From assembly GCA_945926705.1 (NCBI GenBank), contig CAMEMA010000066.1, positions 1 to 5,828 of the forward strand: DNA of 5,828 nt. Reading direction: 5' to 3'. The position numbers and the translations under genes were made by a program. Of the stretch, positions 1 to 5,564 are shown in pieces (position 1 is the first letter of the stretch; every line of letters starts with the position of its first letter). This DNA comes from an uncultured Clostridia bacterium (GTDB lineage: Bacteria; Bacillota; Clostridia; Oscillospirales; Acutalibacteraceae). The notes beneath the pieces are model-generated. The model was given only the letters and a program-made list of their open reading frames with translations, searched no databases and was not told the origin of the DNA.

Positions 1-685
1 AAAAAAGTGATATCTTCTCTCTTATGTCATCCCCTATAGGCTCGTCACAACGAGTAACTATTATATCAGGATTAATGCCCAAAGAACGAAGTTCCTTAAC
101 TGAATGTTGCGTAGGTTTGGATTTGTATTCTCCTGAACTTCCTATGTAAGGAATAAGTGTAACATGAATGAAAAGACAATTTTCTTTTCCACATTCTAGA
201 GATACCTGTCTTATAGCTTCTAAAAAAGGTTGGCTTTCTATATCTCCGGTTGTTCCCCCTATTTCAGTAATTACAACATCAGCTTTAGAGGATGTTCCTA
301 CAGAATAAATAAATTTCTTTATTTCGTTTGTAATATGGGGAATTACCTGTATAGTTTCTCCCAAATATTCTCCATGTCTTTCCTTTTGAAGAACATTCCA
401 ATAAACTTTTCCTGTAGTTAGATTTGAATATTTGTTTAAATTTTCGTCTATAAACCTTTCATAGTGTCCTAAATCCAGGTCTGTTTCCGCACCATCCTCA
501 GTAACAAATACTTCGCCATGTTGGTATGGACTCATAGTACCCGGATCGACATTTATATATGGGTCTAACTTTTGAGCCATGACCTTTAAACCTCTGGATT
601 TGAGGAGACGCCCCAAAGAAGCCGCCGTTATCCCTTTACCGAGTCCGGAAACTACTCCGCCTGTTACAAAAATATATTTTGTCAT
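1..685 (-). CDS. pyrG: CTP synthase, N-terminal part (runs off left edge)
   Basis: CTP synthase aminates UTP to CTP using ATP and glutamine in the cytoplasm, the last step of de novo pyrimidine nucleotide synthesis. The window holds the first 228 residues of a protein usually about 535 long, so most of the amidoligase (synthetase) domain is present and the C-terminal glutamine amidotransferase domain lies outside. The start MTKYIFVTGGVVSGLGKG carries the P-loop. Residues 41-78 hold the family signature DPYINVDPGTMSPYQHGE and then ETDLDLGHYERF, with Mg-binding candidates D71 and E141 (TEIGGTTGDIES). The UTP/CTP-site motif KSKPTQHSVKELR lies at about 188-200. The ATG overlaps the dapF stop as ATGA, and an AAGGAG site inside the end of dapF precedes it by 10 bases. 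No leader or attenuator separates the two genes, so expression should follow dapF. The identification is very secure from the sequence. Confidence 0.97.
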   Translation of the reverse strand, partial: MTKYIFVTGGVVSGLGKGITAASLGRLLKSRGLKVMAQKLDPYINVDPGTMSPYQHGEVFVTEDGAETDLDLGHYERFIDENLNKYSNLTTGKVYWNVLQKERHGEYLGETIQVIPHITNEIKKFIYSVGTSSKADVVITEIGGTTGDIESQPFLEAIRQVSLECGKENCLFIHVTLIPYIGSSGEYKSKPTQHSVKELRSLGINPDIIVTRCDEPIGDDIREKISLF

Positions 686-1524
686 ACTTCAATTTCTCCT
701 TCAAAAACTTTTATTGCGTTTCCTGTTAAAAATACTCCTTCATCGGAATAATTAACTATTAACTTTCCTCCACGTAAATGAACATTAATATCTTTATTTT
801 TCTCACAAAGCCCATTTTCTACGGCTGCTACTACGCTTGCACATGCGCCGCTACCGCAAGCAAGAGTTTCTCCGCTCCCACGCTCCCAAACTCTCATAAT
901 AAGATTTTCATTATCAGCCTTGCTTACAAATTCTACATTTACACCTTCCGGAAAAATCTGATGTGATGAAAGCTTGGAGCCTATTTCTTTCACTTGAGCA
1001 GAATATACTTCAGGGCAGAATATTACACAATGAGGATTTCCCATAGAGACACACGTAATATTATAACTTTCAGAATTTACTGTAATTGGTTCATTTACAA
1101 CTTTTTCTTTGTCAAAAATCATTGGAATTCTCTTGGGGTTCAGTTCTTCCTTACCCATATGGATTTTTATAACAGATTCTTCCCCGTCATTCATCAATAT
1201 ATCTGCAGTCTTAACCCCGCTCAAAGTTTCTATTTTTATTCCCTTTTTCACTTTTGATATTCCTGAATCATAAAGATACTTAGCTACACACCTTATTCCG
1301 TTTCCACACATTTTACCTTCGCTTCCGTCTTTATTGAAAATTCTCATCTTGGCACAAGCAACTTCAGATGGTTCTATTAAAATCATACCATCTCCTCCTA
1401 TGCCATATCTTCTATCTGACAAATTCATGCTCAATTTCTCAGGTTCTTCAAATCCATGATTGAAACAATTTATATAAATATAATCATTTCCACAACCATG
1501 CATTTTAGTGAATTTAATTTTCAT
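682..1524 (-). CDS. dapF: Diaminopimelate epimerase
   Basis: DapF converts LL- to meso-diaminopimelate, the direct precursor of both lysine and the peptide cross-link of peptidoglycan. It is a cytoplasmic, cofactor-independent, two-cysteine epimerase. The protein has 280 residues, a normal family length. The N-terminus reads FTKMHGCGNDYIYI. The first catalytic cysteine is C73 in GKMCGNGIRC and the second is C223 in GETLACGSGACAS. GNPH (162-165) and the substrate-binding ERGSGET (215-220) are also present, so both half-domains look intact. The ATG start has a strong GGGAGGA site five bases upstream. A sigma-A-like promoter lies just upstream, which suggests that dapF heads a new transcription unit. 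Its stop overlaps the pyrG start by four bases. Nothing appears broken or unusual in the protein itself. Confidence 0.97.
   Translation of the reverse strand: MKIKFTKMHGCGNDYIYINCFNHGFEEPEKLSMNLSDRRYGIGGDGMILIEPSEVACAKMRIFNKDGSEGKMCGNGIRCVAKYLYDSGISKVKKGIKIETLSGVKTADILMNDGEESVIKIHMGKEELNPKRIPMIFDKEKVVNEPITVNSESYNITCVSMGNPHCVIFCPEVYSAQVKEIGSKLSSHQIFPEGVNVEFVSKADNENLIMRVWERGSGETLACGSGACASVVAAVENGLCEKNKDINVHLRGGKLIVNYSDEGVFLTGNAIKVFEGEIEV
696..701 (-). promoter_or_regulatory. Ribosome binding site of pyrG, inside dapF
   Basis: AAGGAG lies in the last codons of dapF, 10 bases before the pyrG ATG. With the ATGA overlap this supports translational coupling of the two genes and fixes the pyrG start. 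Confidence 0.7.
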
Positions 1525-1529
1525 AAAAA

Positions 1530-1536
1530 TCCTCCC
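1530..1536 (-). promoter_or_regulatory. Ribosome binding site of dapF
   Basis: GGGAGGA sits five bases before the dapF ATG. It is a near-ideal match to the 16S rRNA 3' end and fixes the start codon. Confidence 0.75.
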
Positions 1537-1560
1537 GACAATTCTTATCCGTAAGGTTTT

Positions 1561-1589
1561 ATTTTATATCAAAATAAAGTCGATTACAA
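1561..1589 (-). promoter_or_regulatory. Candidate sigma-A promoter of dapF-pyrG
   Basis: On the minus strand, TTGTAA (1584-1589) and TAAAAT (1561-1566) are separated by exactly 17 bases. They match the TTGACA and TATAAT consensus at 4/6 and 5/6. A start about 6-8 bases downstream would leave a leader of roughly 30 bases that contains the dapF ribosome binding site. The promoter lies just after the hairpin that follows yabR. The AT-rich context makes chance matches possible, so this is an inference from sequence only. Confidence 0.5.
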
Positions 1590-1627
1590 TAGCTTAACAA
1601 TCTAAAATCATACTTTAACACAGAAAC

Positions 1628-1665
1628 AAAGCTAAAGACAAGCAAATATGCAAATCTTCAGCTTT
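1628..1665 (-). terminator. Hairpin after yabR, possible weak terminator
   Basis: In the transcribed direction, AAAGCTGAAGA (1655-1665) can pair with TCTTTAGCTTT (1628-1638). This gives an 11-bp stem with one G-U pair and a 16-base loop. The tail is U-rich but interrupted (GUUUCUGUGUU), so termination may be incomplete. It starts 26 bases after the yabR stop and precedes the dapF promoter candidate. That position suits a boundary between the yabPQ-divIC-yabR and dapF-pyrG units. Confidence 0.45.
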
Positions 1666-1691
1666 TAGATTAAAATTATGTCGTCTTTACT

Positions 1692-2213
1692 TCAATCATT
1701 TCCCTTGTGACTATGTTCCGCTTTTCCACGTTTAGAACATATTCTTTCCTTGATAGCAAACAGCTTTTCCTCACTTGCCTTTTTAAATTTAGAAAGCATA
1801 TCTTCGAACTTGCTGACAGAAGAATTGTTCACTTTGGTATTTTCTGCCGAATTTTCAGATTTAGCTTTCGAAAATACTCTATTTTTAAATGAACTAATTC
1901 CGGCTTTTGGGTTTTCACAAGCTTGCTTCATAGATAGTTCTATTTTACCGTTATCATCTATTTTCAAAACCTTAACTCTTACGGTTTGTCCTTCTTTAAC
2001 GTAATCTCCTATTTCTTTAACAAAAGTGTTTGATATCTCAGAGATATGAACCAATCCTGATTTTTCCTTTTGAATTTCGACAAAAACGCCATACCCAGTT
2101 ATATTTGTAACTTTACCTTCGAATATTTCCCCGACCTTAATTTTTTTATTTTTTAAGCCTGTTTCTACTTCACTCGCTTTTCCCTTAACTGTTTCTTTAA
2201 CTTCAAATTCCAT
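1692..2213 (-). CDS. yabR: S1 domain RNA-binding protein, YabR-like
   Basis: This small protein is built on one S1 RNA-binding fold. Members of the YabR / general stress protein 13 group are thought to bind RNA or ribosomes, but the exact role is not settled. Of 173 residues, the S1 domain spans about 27-96 (VGEIFEGKVTNITGYGVFVE, GLVHISEIS, then VRVKVLKIDDNGKIELSMK). A low-complexity linker (about 100-135) leads to the conserved tail FEDMLSKFKKASEEKL and a final basic SKRGK segment typical of clostridial homologs. Some 26 residues precede the S1 domain, more than usual. The ATG is the first in-frame start after a stop codon, and an AAGGAGG site lies 13 bases upstream, a longer spacing than ideal. 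It directly follows divIC, as in Bacillus subtilis, which supports the family call. Confidence 0.88.
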   Translation of the reverse strand: MEFEVKETVKGKASEVETGLKNKKIKVGEIFEGKVTNITGYGVFVEIQKEKSGLVHISEISNTFVKEIGDYVKEGQTVRVKVLKIDDNGKIELSMKQACENPKAGISSFKNRVFSKAKSENSAENTKVNNSSVSKFEDMLSKFKKASEEKLFAIKERICSKRGKAEHSHKGND

Positions 2214-2226
2214 AAAAAATTAAATT

Positions 2227-2233
2227 CCTCCTT
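2227..2233 (-). promoter_or_regulatory. Ribosome binding site of yabR, long spacing
   Basis: AAGGAGG is a full-strength site but lies 13 bases from the yabR ATG. An in-frame TAA lies between them, so no closer in-frame start exists. The assigned ATG stands despite the unusual spacing. Confidence 0.6.
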
Positions 2234-2255
2234 GAAATATTTTTAATTAAATGAT

Positions 2256-2525
2256 TTACTCTGCAACGTTTTCAAAAACTCTTCTTACAGACTTCCCTAC
2301 ATTTGGATTAATGGATTCACTTGCATTTCTTATTTTATTTTTTATCTCCTCAGACCTGTTCTCCTCAACTACTATTTGACTATTCAACTTGCTGAGTTCA
2401 TCTTCTTTTGTTTTTATTTTAATTTGCTGATTGACAAATAAACATACAACATAAATAATAACAGAAAAAACCAGTAATTTAAGTATTACCTTTTTGCATT
2501 TACGAGAAACAAATTTCATTTTCAC
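2256..2525 (-). CDS. divIC: Septum formation initiator, DivIC/FtsB-like
   Basis: A small bitopic divisome protein. DivIC/FtsB forms a trimer with FtsL and DivIB/FtsQ that activates septal peptidoglycan synthesis. From the chosen GTG the protein has 89 residues: a short basic cytoplasmic head (MKMKFVSRKCKK), one membrane segment at about 13-31 (VILKLLVFSVIIYVVCLFV), and then a heptad-like, charged coiled coil at about 35-70 (KEDELSKLNSQIVVEEN). It ends in RRVFENVAE, which recalls the RVF-type ending of clostridial DivIC. GTG is chosen because AAAGGA lies 10 bases before it. An ATG two codons later is the alternative. The frame stays open to a TTG at 2588, but that has no ribosome binding site. 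The usual conserved C-terminal block before the ending is missing. Its place between yabQ and yabR matches Bacillus subtilis and is the main support for the name. Confidence 0.85.
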   Translation of the reverse strand: MKMKFVSRKCKKVILKLLVFSVIIYVVCLFVNQQIKIKTKEDELSKLNSQIVVEENRSEEIKNKIRNASESINPNVGKSVRRVFENVAE

Positions 2526-2655
2526 AGCACAAATTTCCTTTTCAAATTCTATAATATCTAAATTATTATATCCATTATCGGAGCACAAATTTAAACCATT
2601 ATTTTATTTTTATATTCAAATGATAAAATTATTATATATAATAATGCGAAAAATG

Positions 2656-3033
2656 TCAATTATTGTCTTTGGAATTTATCTTAATTTTTATTTTATTTAT
2701 AAAATTACTTATTCTTTTATTAAAATAAGTAACTATTTTTTCAGAACTTTTATAAATTACCTCTCCGACAGTCAGATGATATCCTATCCAACCTATTCCT
2801 TCACCAGCAAGAATATAAAATCTGGTTTCCCCTTTATTAATTGTTAAAACAAATAAAAAAGTAACTACCCCACTTACCGCAAAATAAATAATGTCTTGTA
2901 TGAAAATACCTATGTAATGAGGATTTATCATCATTCTAAAAATTCTAAACATATCATACAAAAATCCAAGCCCTACACCTAGTAGACATGAATAACAAAA
3001 TACCGAAACTTGTGAAAGAATTATACCATTCAA
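2656..3033 (-). CDS. yabQ: Spore cortex biosynthesis membrane protein YabQ
   Basis: YabQ is a membrane protein of the developing spore, needed in Bacillus subtilis for cortex formation. The product has 125 residues with three clear hydrophobic segments at about 7-29, 43-65 and 70-92. The family features are visible: an aromatic and glycine-rich first segment ending GFLYDMFRIFR, then QDIIYFAVSGVVTF, and GEGIGWIGYHLTVGEVIY. The C-terminal 30 residues are strongly basic (KRISNFINKIKIKINSK) and probably cytoplasmic. The start is a TTG, supported by AAGGTG eight bases upstream; the nearby ATG is in another frame and stops at once. It follows yabP by 20 bases, so the two are surely cotranscribed. 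Size, topology and neighbours all agree with the call. Confidence 0.92.
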   Translation of the reverse strand: MNGIILSQVSVFCYSCLLGVGLGFLYDMFRIFRMMINPHYIGIFIQDIIYFAVSGVVTFLFVLTINKGETRFYILAGEGIGWIGYHLTVGEVIYKSSEKIVTYFNKRISNFINKIKIKINSKDNN

Positions 3034-3041
3034 AAAATTTT

Positions 3042-3047
3042 CACCTT
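3042..3047 (-). promoter_or_regulatory. Ribosome binding site deciding the yabQ TTG start
   Basis: AAGGTG lies eight bases before the TTG of yabQ, within the 20-base gap after the yabP stop. It supports the non-ATG start. Confidence 0.6.
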
Positions 3048-3053
3048 TTCTTT

Positions 3054-3344
3054 TTACTTAAATATTTTTGAAAAAAAGCTTTTACACGAATTATCTGATT
3101 TTTCTACATAATTAATATCTGAAATTCTGCCTGTAACTTCAAGTTCTCCAATTTCCAGATTAAGCTTTTTTATATTTAAGTTTTCCCCCTTTATATGGAG
3201 TTGACCCATGCCGGTATAAACCACAACTGATTTTTCATCATAGCTGTCTATTTCGTAAACCCCGCTTACCGAAAGTTTTTTTCTATTGTCAAGGGCCAGA
3301 CAATGTGGCATTTTTGACGACTTTACGCATTCTTCTTTAACCAT
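3054..3344 (-). CDS. yabP: Sporulation protein YabP
   Basis: YabP is a small sporulation protein, expressed in the mother cell in Bacillus subtilis. It is related to YqfC and is linked with spore envelope assembly; its biochemical activity is unknown. The 96-residue product shows the family pattern almost completely. NRKKLSVSGVYEIDSYDE (20-37) is followed by the alternating beta-strand core TGMGQLHIKGENLNIKK (44-60) and then LEIGELEVTGRISDINYV (63-80), with a short Cys/Phe/Lys tail. Two ATGs lie two codons apart. The second is chosen because AGGAG is eight bases from it and only two from the first (at 3350). The gene opens the conserved yabP-yabQ-divIC-yabR block and has its own candidate promoter upstream. 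No S4-domain gene (yabO/rqcP) precedes it here. Confidence 0.93.
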   Translation of the reverse strand: MVKEECVKSSKMPHCLALDNRKKLSVSGVYEIDSYDEKSVVVYTGMGQLHIKGENLNIKKLNLEIGELEVTGRISDINYVEKSDNSCKSFFSKIFK

Positions 3345-3352
3345 ACACATAT

Positions 3353-3357
3353 CTCCT
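3353..3357 (-). promoter_or_regulatory. Ribosome binding site deciding the yabP start
   Basis: AGGAG is two bases from the first possible ATG and eight from the second. The spacing favours the second ATG at 3344. Confidence 0.65.
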
Positions 3358-3375
3358 GATTATAGAATTTTAATT

Positions 3376-3405
3376 ATTTTAATGTGTATGAAAGATCATA
3401 TACAA
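3376..3405 (-). promoter_or_regulatory. Candidate promoter region upstream of yabP
   Basis: Two overlapping readings are possible on the minus strand. A sigma-A-like reading is TTGTAT (3400-3405), 18 bases, TAAAAT (3376-3381). A sigma-E-like reading uses CATACACA (3383-3390), 7/8 to the CATACAHT -10 consensus, with only a poor -35 (ACTAATT, 3405-3411). Sigma-E control is what the family would predict for yabP. Neither reading is strong, but the 78-base gap after the enzyme gene is where a promoter would be expected. Confidence 0.4.
3383..3404. repeat. 22-bp inverted repeat in the yabP promoter region
   Basis: TGTATATGA and TCATACACA face each other around a four-base spacer, with one mismatched pair out of nine. 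The repeat fills the spacer of the sigma-A-like promoter reading and contains the sigma-E-like -10. It could be an operator or an RNA hairpin in the yabP leader. No U-tract follows it, so a terminator is unlikely. Confidence 0.5.
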
Positions 3406-3422
3406 ATTAGTACTGATGTAAA

Positions 3423-4685
3423 TTAAATAATACGTTCTGCAGCCTTCATTATCCCTATTTTGGAGGCATAAAAATTAATTCCTCCTTGCATCCATGCCGT
3501 GTATGGAGTCCTTAGAGGACCATCTGCAGAGAGCTCTATAGAAGCTCCTGAAATAAATGTTCCGGCAGCCATAATTACCTGGCTTTCGTAACCAGGCATT
3601 CCCCATGGTTCCGGTGAAACAAATGAATCAACAGGTGAACCTTCCTGAATGCCTTTACAAAAATTAATTAGATTTTCAGGAGAATTGAGAACCACAGATT
3701 GCACGATATCATGACGCTCTTCATAATATTTCGGATAAACTTCATATCCCAAAATTTCAAATAAAGCAGAAGCAAAAACCGCACTTTTGAGCGATTCACC
3801 TACTACATTGGGGGCATTGAAAATACCCATAAAGATTTCTCTGTTTAGCCCTAAATTTGCCCCTATTTCCTTACCGATACCAGGAGCGGTTAATCTATTT
3901 GCGCATCGCTCCACCAAATCTTTTTTACCTACTATATATCCTCCTGTAGGAGATATAGCTCCTCCGGGATTTTTTATAAGAGAACCTGCAATTAAGTCCG
4001 CTCCGCACTCAGAGGGCTCTTCTTTTTCCACAAATTCTCCGTAACAATTATCTATCATAACTATAATTTCAGGGTTTATATCCTTTACAAAAGAAATTAT
4101 TTCCTTAATTTTAAGAACTCCCAGCGAATCTCTCAAAGAATAGCCTCTCGAACGTTGTATATATACTATTTTGAATTTATTAGAAACAATTTTTTCTTTG
4201 ATATTTTTAAAGTACTCTTCTTTATTGTTGCTGTATTCAATACAATCAAATTTTATTCCAAAATCATTTAAAGAACCTACATTATTTTTTTTAGAGCAAA
4301 TAACATCTTCCAACGTATCATAAGGCTTTCCGGTAACACTCAAAAAACTATCTCCGGGTCTTAAAATTCCAAATAAAGCTGTTGATAAAGTATGAGTACC
4401 GCTCACAAAATTGTGTCTTACAATAGCGTCTTCAGACTTAAAAATACTCGCAAACAACTCATCAAGTTTTTCTCTTCCCCTATCGTTATATCCATATCCT
4501 GTAGTTGATAAAAAATGACTTTCACTTATTTTGCACTTAATAAAAGAATCAAGTACTTTTTGCTGATTATATTCTTTTATTCTTTCAATTTGTTTAAATT
4601 TTTCTTCACACAACTCCAAGGCTTTTGATGAAGCATCCAAAACTTTTTTACTAAAACTAAAAATATTAACAATCTCCTTTAACAT
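3423..4685 (-). CDS. ynbB: PLP-dependent enzyme, YnbB / methionine gamma-lyase family
   Basis: A fold-type I pyridoxal-phosphate enzyme of the family often annotated 'methionine gamma-lyase family protein' or 'aluminum resistance protein' (YnbB in Bacillus subtilis). It is distantly related to Cys/Met metabolism lyases, and its true substrate is not established. The 420 residues match the family length. Visible landmarks are TTGYGYNDRGR (61-71), the phosphate-binding FVSGTHTLSTALFG (93-106), RPGDSFLSVTGKPYDTLE (109-126), D212 in MIDNCYGEF for the pyridine nitrogen, the PLP lysine K238 in GSLIKNPGG, RLTAPGIGKE (264-273) and PEPWGMPGYESQ (358-369). All core residues appear intact, so it should be active. 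The ATG is the only in-frame candidate near the expected N-terminus, but the upstream ribosome site is weak. It follows ftsQ after 51 bases with no terminator visible. Confidence 0.93.
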   Translation of the reverse strand: MLKEIVNIFSFSKKVLDASSKALELCEEKFKQIERIKEYNQQKVLDSFIKCKISESHFLSTTGYGYNDRGREKLDELFASIFKSEDAIVRHNFVSGTHTLSTALFGILRPGDSFLSVTGKPYDTLEDVICSKKNNVGSLNDFGIKFDCIEYSNNKEEYFKNIKEKIVSNKFKIVYIQRSRGYSLRDSLGVLKIKEIISFVKDINPEIIVMIDNCYGEFVEKEEPSECGADLIAGSLIKNPGGAISPTGGYIVGKKDLVERCANRLTAPGIGKEIGANLGLNREIFMGIFNAPNVVGESLKSAVFASALFEILGYEVYPKYYEERHDIVQSVVLNSPENLINFCKGIQEGSPVDSFVSPEPWGMPGYESQVIMAAGTFISGASIELSADGPLRTPYTAWMQGGINFYASKIGIMKAAERII

Positions 4686-4736
4686 TATGTTTATCTTTTT
4701 ATTAAATCATATATTAATTAAAAAATAAATAACTTT

Positions 4737-5552
4737 TTATCTCTCATAAAAATACGAACGATTCTCTTGTTTAAGCGTTTTAAGATCCAATACACCTTTT
4801 TCATATGCTCCAATTTTATTTACTATTATTTGTTTCGCAGTGAGAACTTTATAATCGATATCCTCTTTATCTCCTAATAAAATATCTAATCTATCATCAT
4901 ATTTAACGACAATATTTTCTTCATCGGAAAAATCTATCTGTTTAATCGCATTTAATCCCTGATTTTTAAAAGATTTAATGATTTCTGAAATCAATTTTTC
5001 CATTTCGGAATTTTCATATTTAACTCTTATATTTTGAACTACAGAAATATTTAGTCCTGATATATCGACAAGTTCAGGGAATTTTTCAGTACGTTTTTCC
5101 AAAATTTTACCATGCTCGCTTATTACAAAATATTCTCCGTCTATATTCAAAGAATACATGGGTTTTGCCGCTTCAACAAATATATCTATATTGTAAGGAA
5201 ATTGCTTTTTTATTTTTACCTTTTCGACATATGGAAGTTCTGAAAAAACATTCGTCTCTGAGCCCACACAATTTATGAGAAAAATGCTGTCATTTTTCTT
5301 TATTTTAGTTGCATCAATTATTTGGAAGTCACTATATATTGTTTCTCCTTTGACTGATATATCTTTAACCGTAAAAATTTTACATACTAAAAAATATATT
5401 CCAAATCCTAAAAAAGATAAAACGGTCAGACACGATAACAAAAGAAAAAATCTTCTCATCATAAGTCTGAACGCTTTTGCTTTTTTTGATTTTTTTCTCC
5501 TTTTTTTATTTTTATCTTTTAAATTGTTTTTTTTCTTGATTTTTTTATTCAC
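4737..5552 (-). CDS. ftsQ: Cell division protein FtsQ/DivIB
   Basis: A bitopic division protein that joins FtsL and DivIC at the septum and helps control septal wall synthesis. The 271 residues begin with a highly basic cytoplasmic tail (17 Lys/Arg in the first 29). One membrane segment follows at about 35-57 (FFLLLSCLTVLSFLGFGIYFL). The POTRA domain covers about 61-128: FTVKDISVKGETIYS at its start, then LPYVEKVKIKKQFPYNIDIFVEA. The beta domain at about 130-260 includes AKPMYSLNIDGEYFVISEHGKIL and, later, the LDLKTL segment. The start is GTG, with GAGGTG six bases upstream overlapping the murA stop. The 10-base gap to murA is typical of clostridial division/wall clusters. Five runs of seven or eight A occur in the first 90 coding bases. 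divIB is the Bacillus name for the same gene. Confidence 0.94.
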   Translation of the reverse strand: MNKKIKKKNNLKDKNKKRRKKSKKAKAFRLMMRRFFLLLSCLTVLSFLGFGIYFLVCKIFTVKDISVKGETIYSDFQIIDATKIKKNDSIFLINCVGSETNVFSELPYVEKVKIKKQFPYNIDIFVEAAKPMYSLNIDGEYFVISEHGKILEKRTEKFPELVDISGLNISVVQNIRVKYENSEMEKLISEIIKSFKNQGLNAIKQIDFSDEENIVVKYDDRLDILLGDKEDIDYKVLTAKQIIVNKIGAYEKGVLDLKTLKQENRSYFYER

Positions 5553-5558
5553 AAATTA

Positions 5559-5564
5559 CACCTC
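5559..5564 (-). promoter_or_regulatory. Ribosome binding site of ftsQ, overlapping the murA stop
   Basis: GAGGTG overlaps the TGA stop of murA and lies six bases before the ftsQ GTG. It supports the GTG start and coupling to murA translation. Confidence 0.65.

Noticed and set aside
230..421. Plus-strand 63-residue open frame
   Set aside because: Lies entirely antisense to pyrG, whose frame is unambiguous. No ribosome site or recognisable protein.
778..1257. Two plus-strand open frames of 62 and 87 residues
   Set aside because: Antisense to the intact dapF. Composition is that of a reversed coding strand, with no domain features.
1707..2004. Two overlapping plus-strand open frames of 61 and 84 residues
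   Set aside because: Antisense shadows of yabR, lacking start signals.
2494..2847. Plus-strand 117-residue hydrophobic open frame
   Set aside because: Spans the divIC start, the gap and the yabQ C-terminus on the opposite strand. Its hydrophobicity comes from AT-rich DNA, and the two real genes are well supported.
3360..3365. TATAAT directly before the yabP ribosome site
   Set aside because: Transcription would begin at or after the ribosome binding site, so it cannot serve yabP.
3787..4044. Plus-strand 85-residue open frame
   Set aside because: Antisense to the most conserved part of the PLP enzyme gene.
4686..4736. TATGAT box as a promoter for the PLP enzyme gene
   Set aside because: No acceptable -35 at 16-18 bases, and the 51-base gap is almost pure A/T, where such boxes arise by chance.
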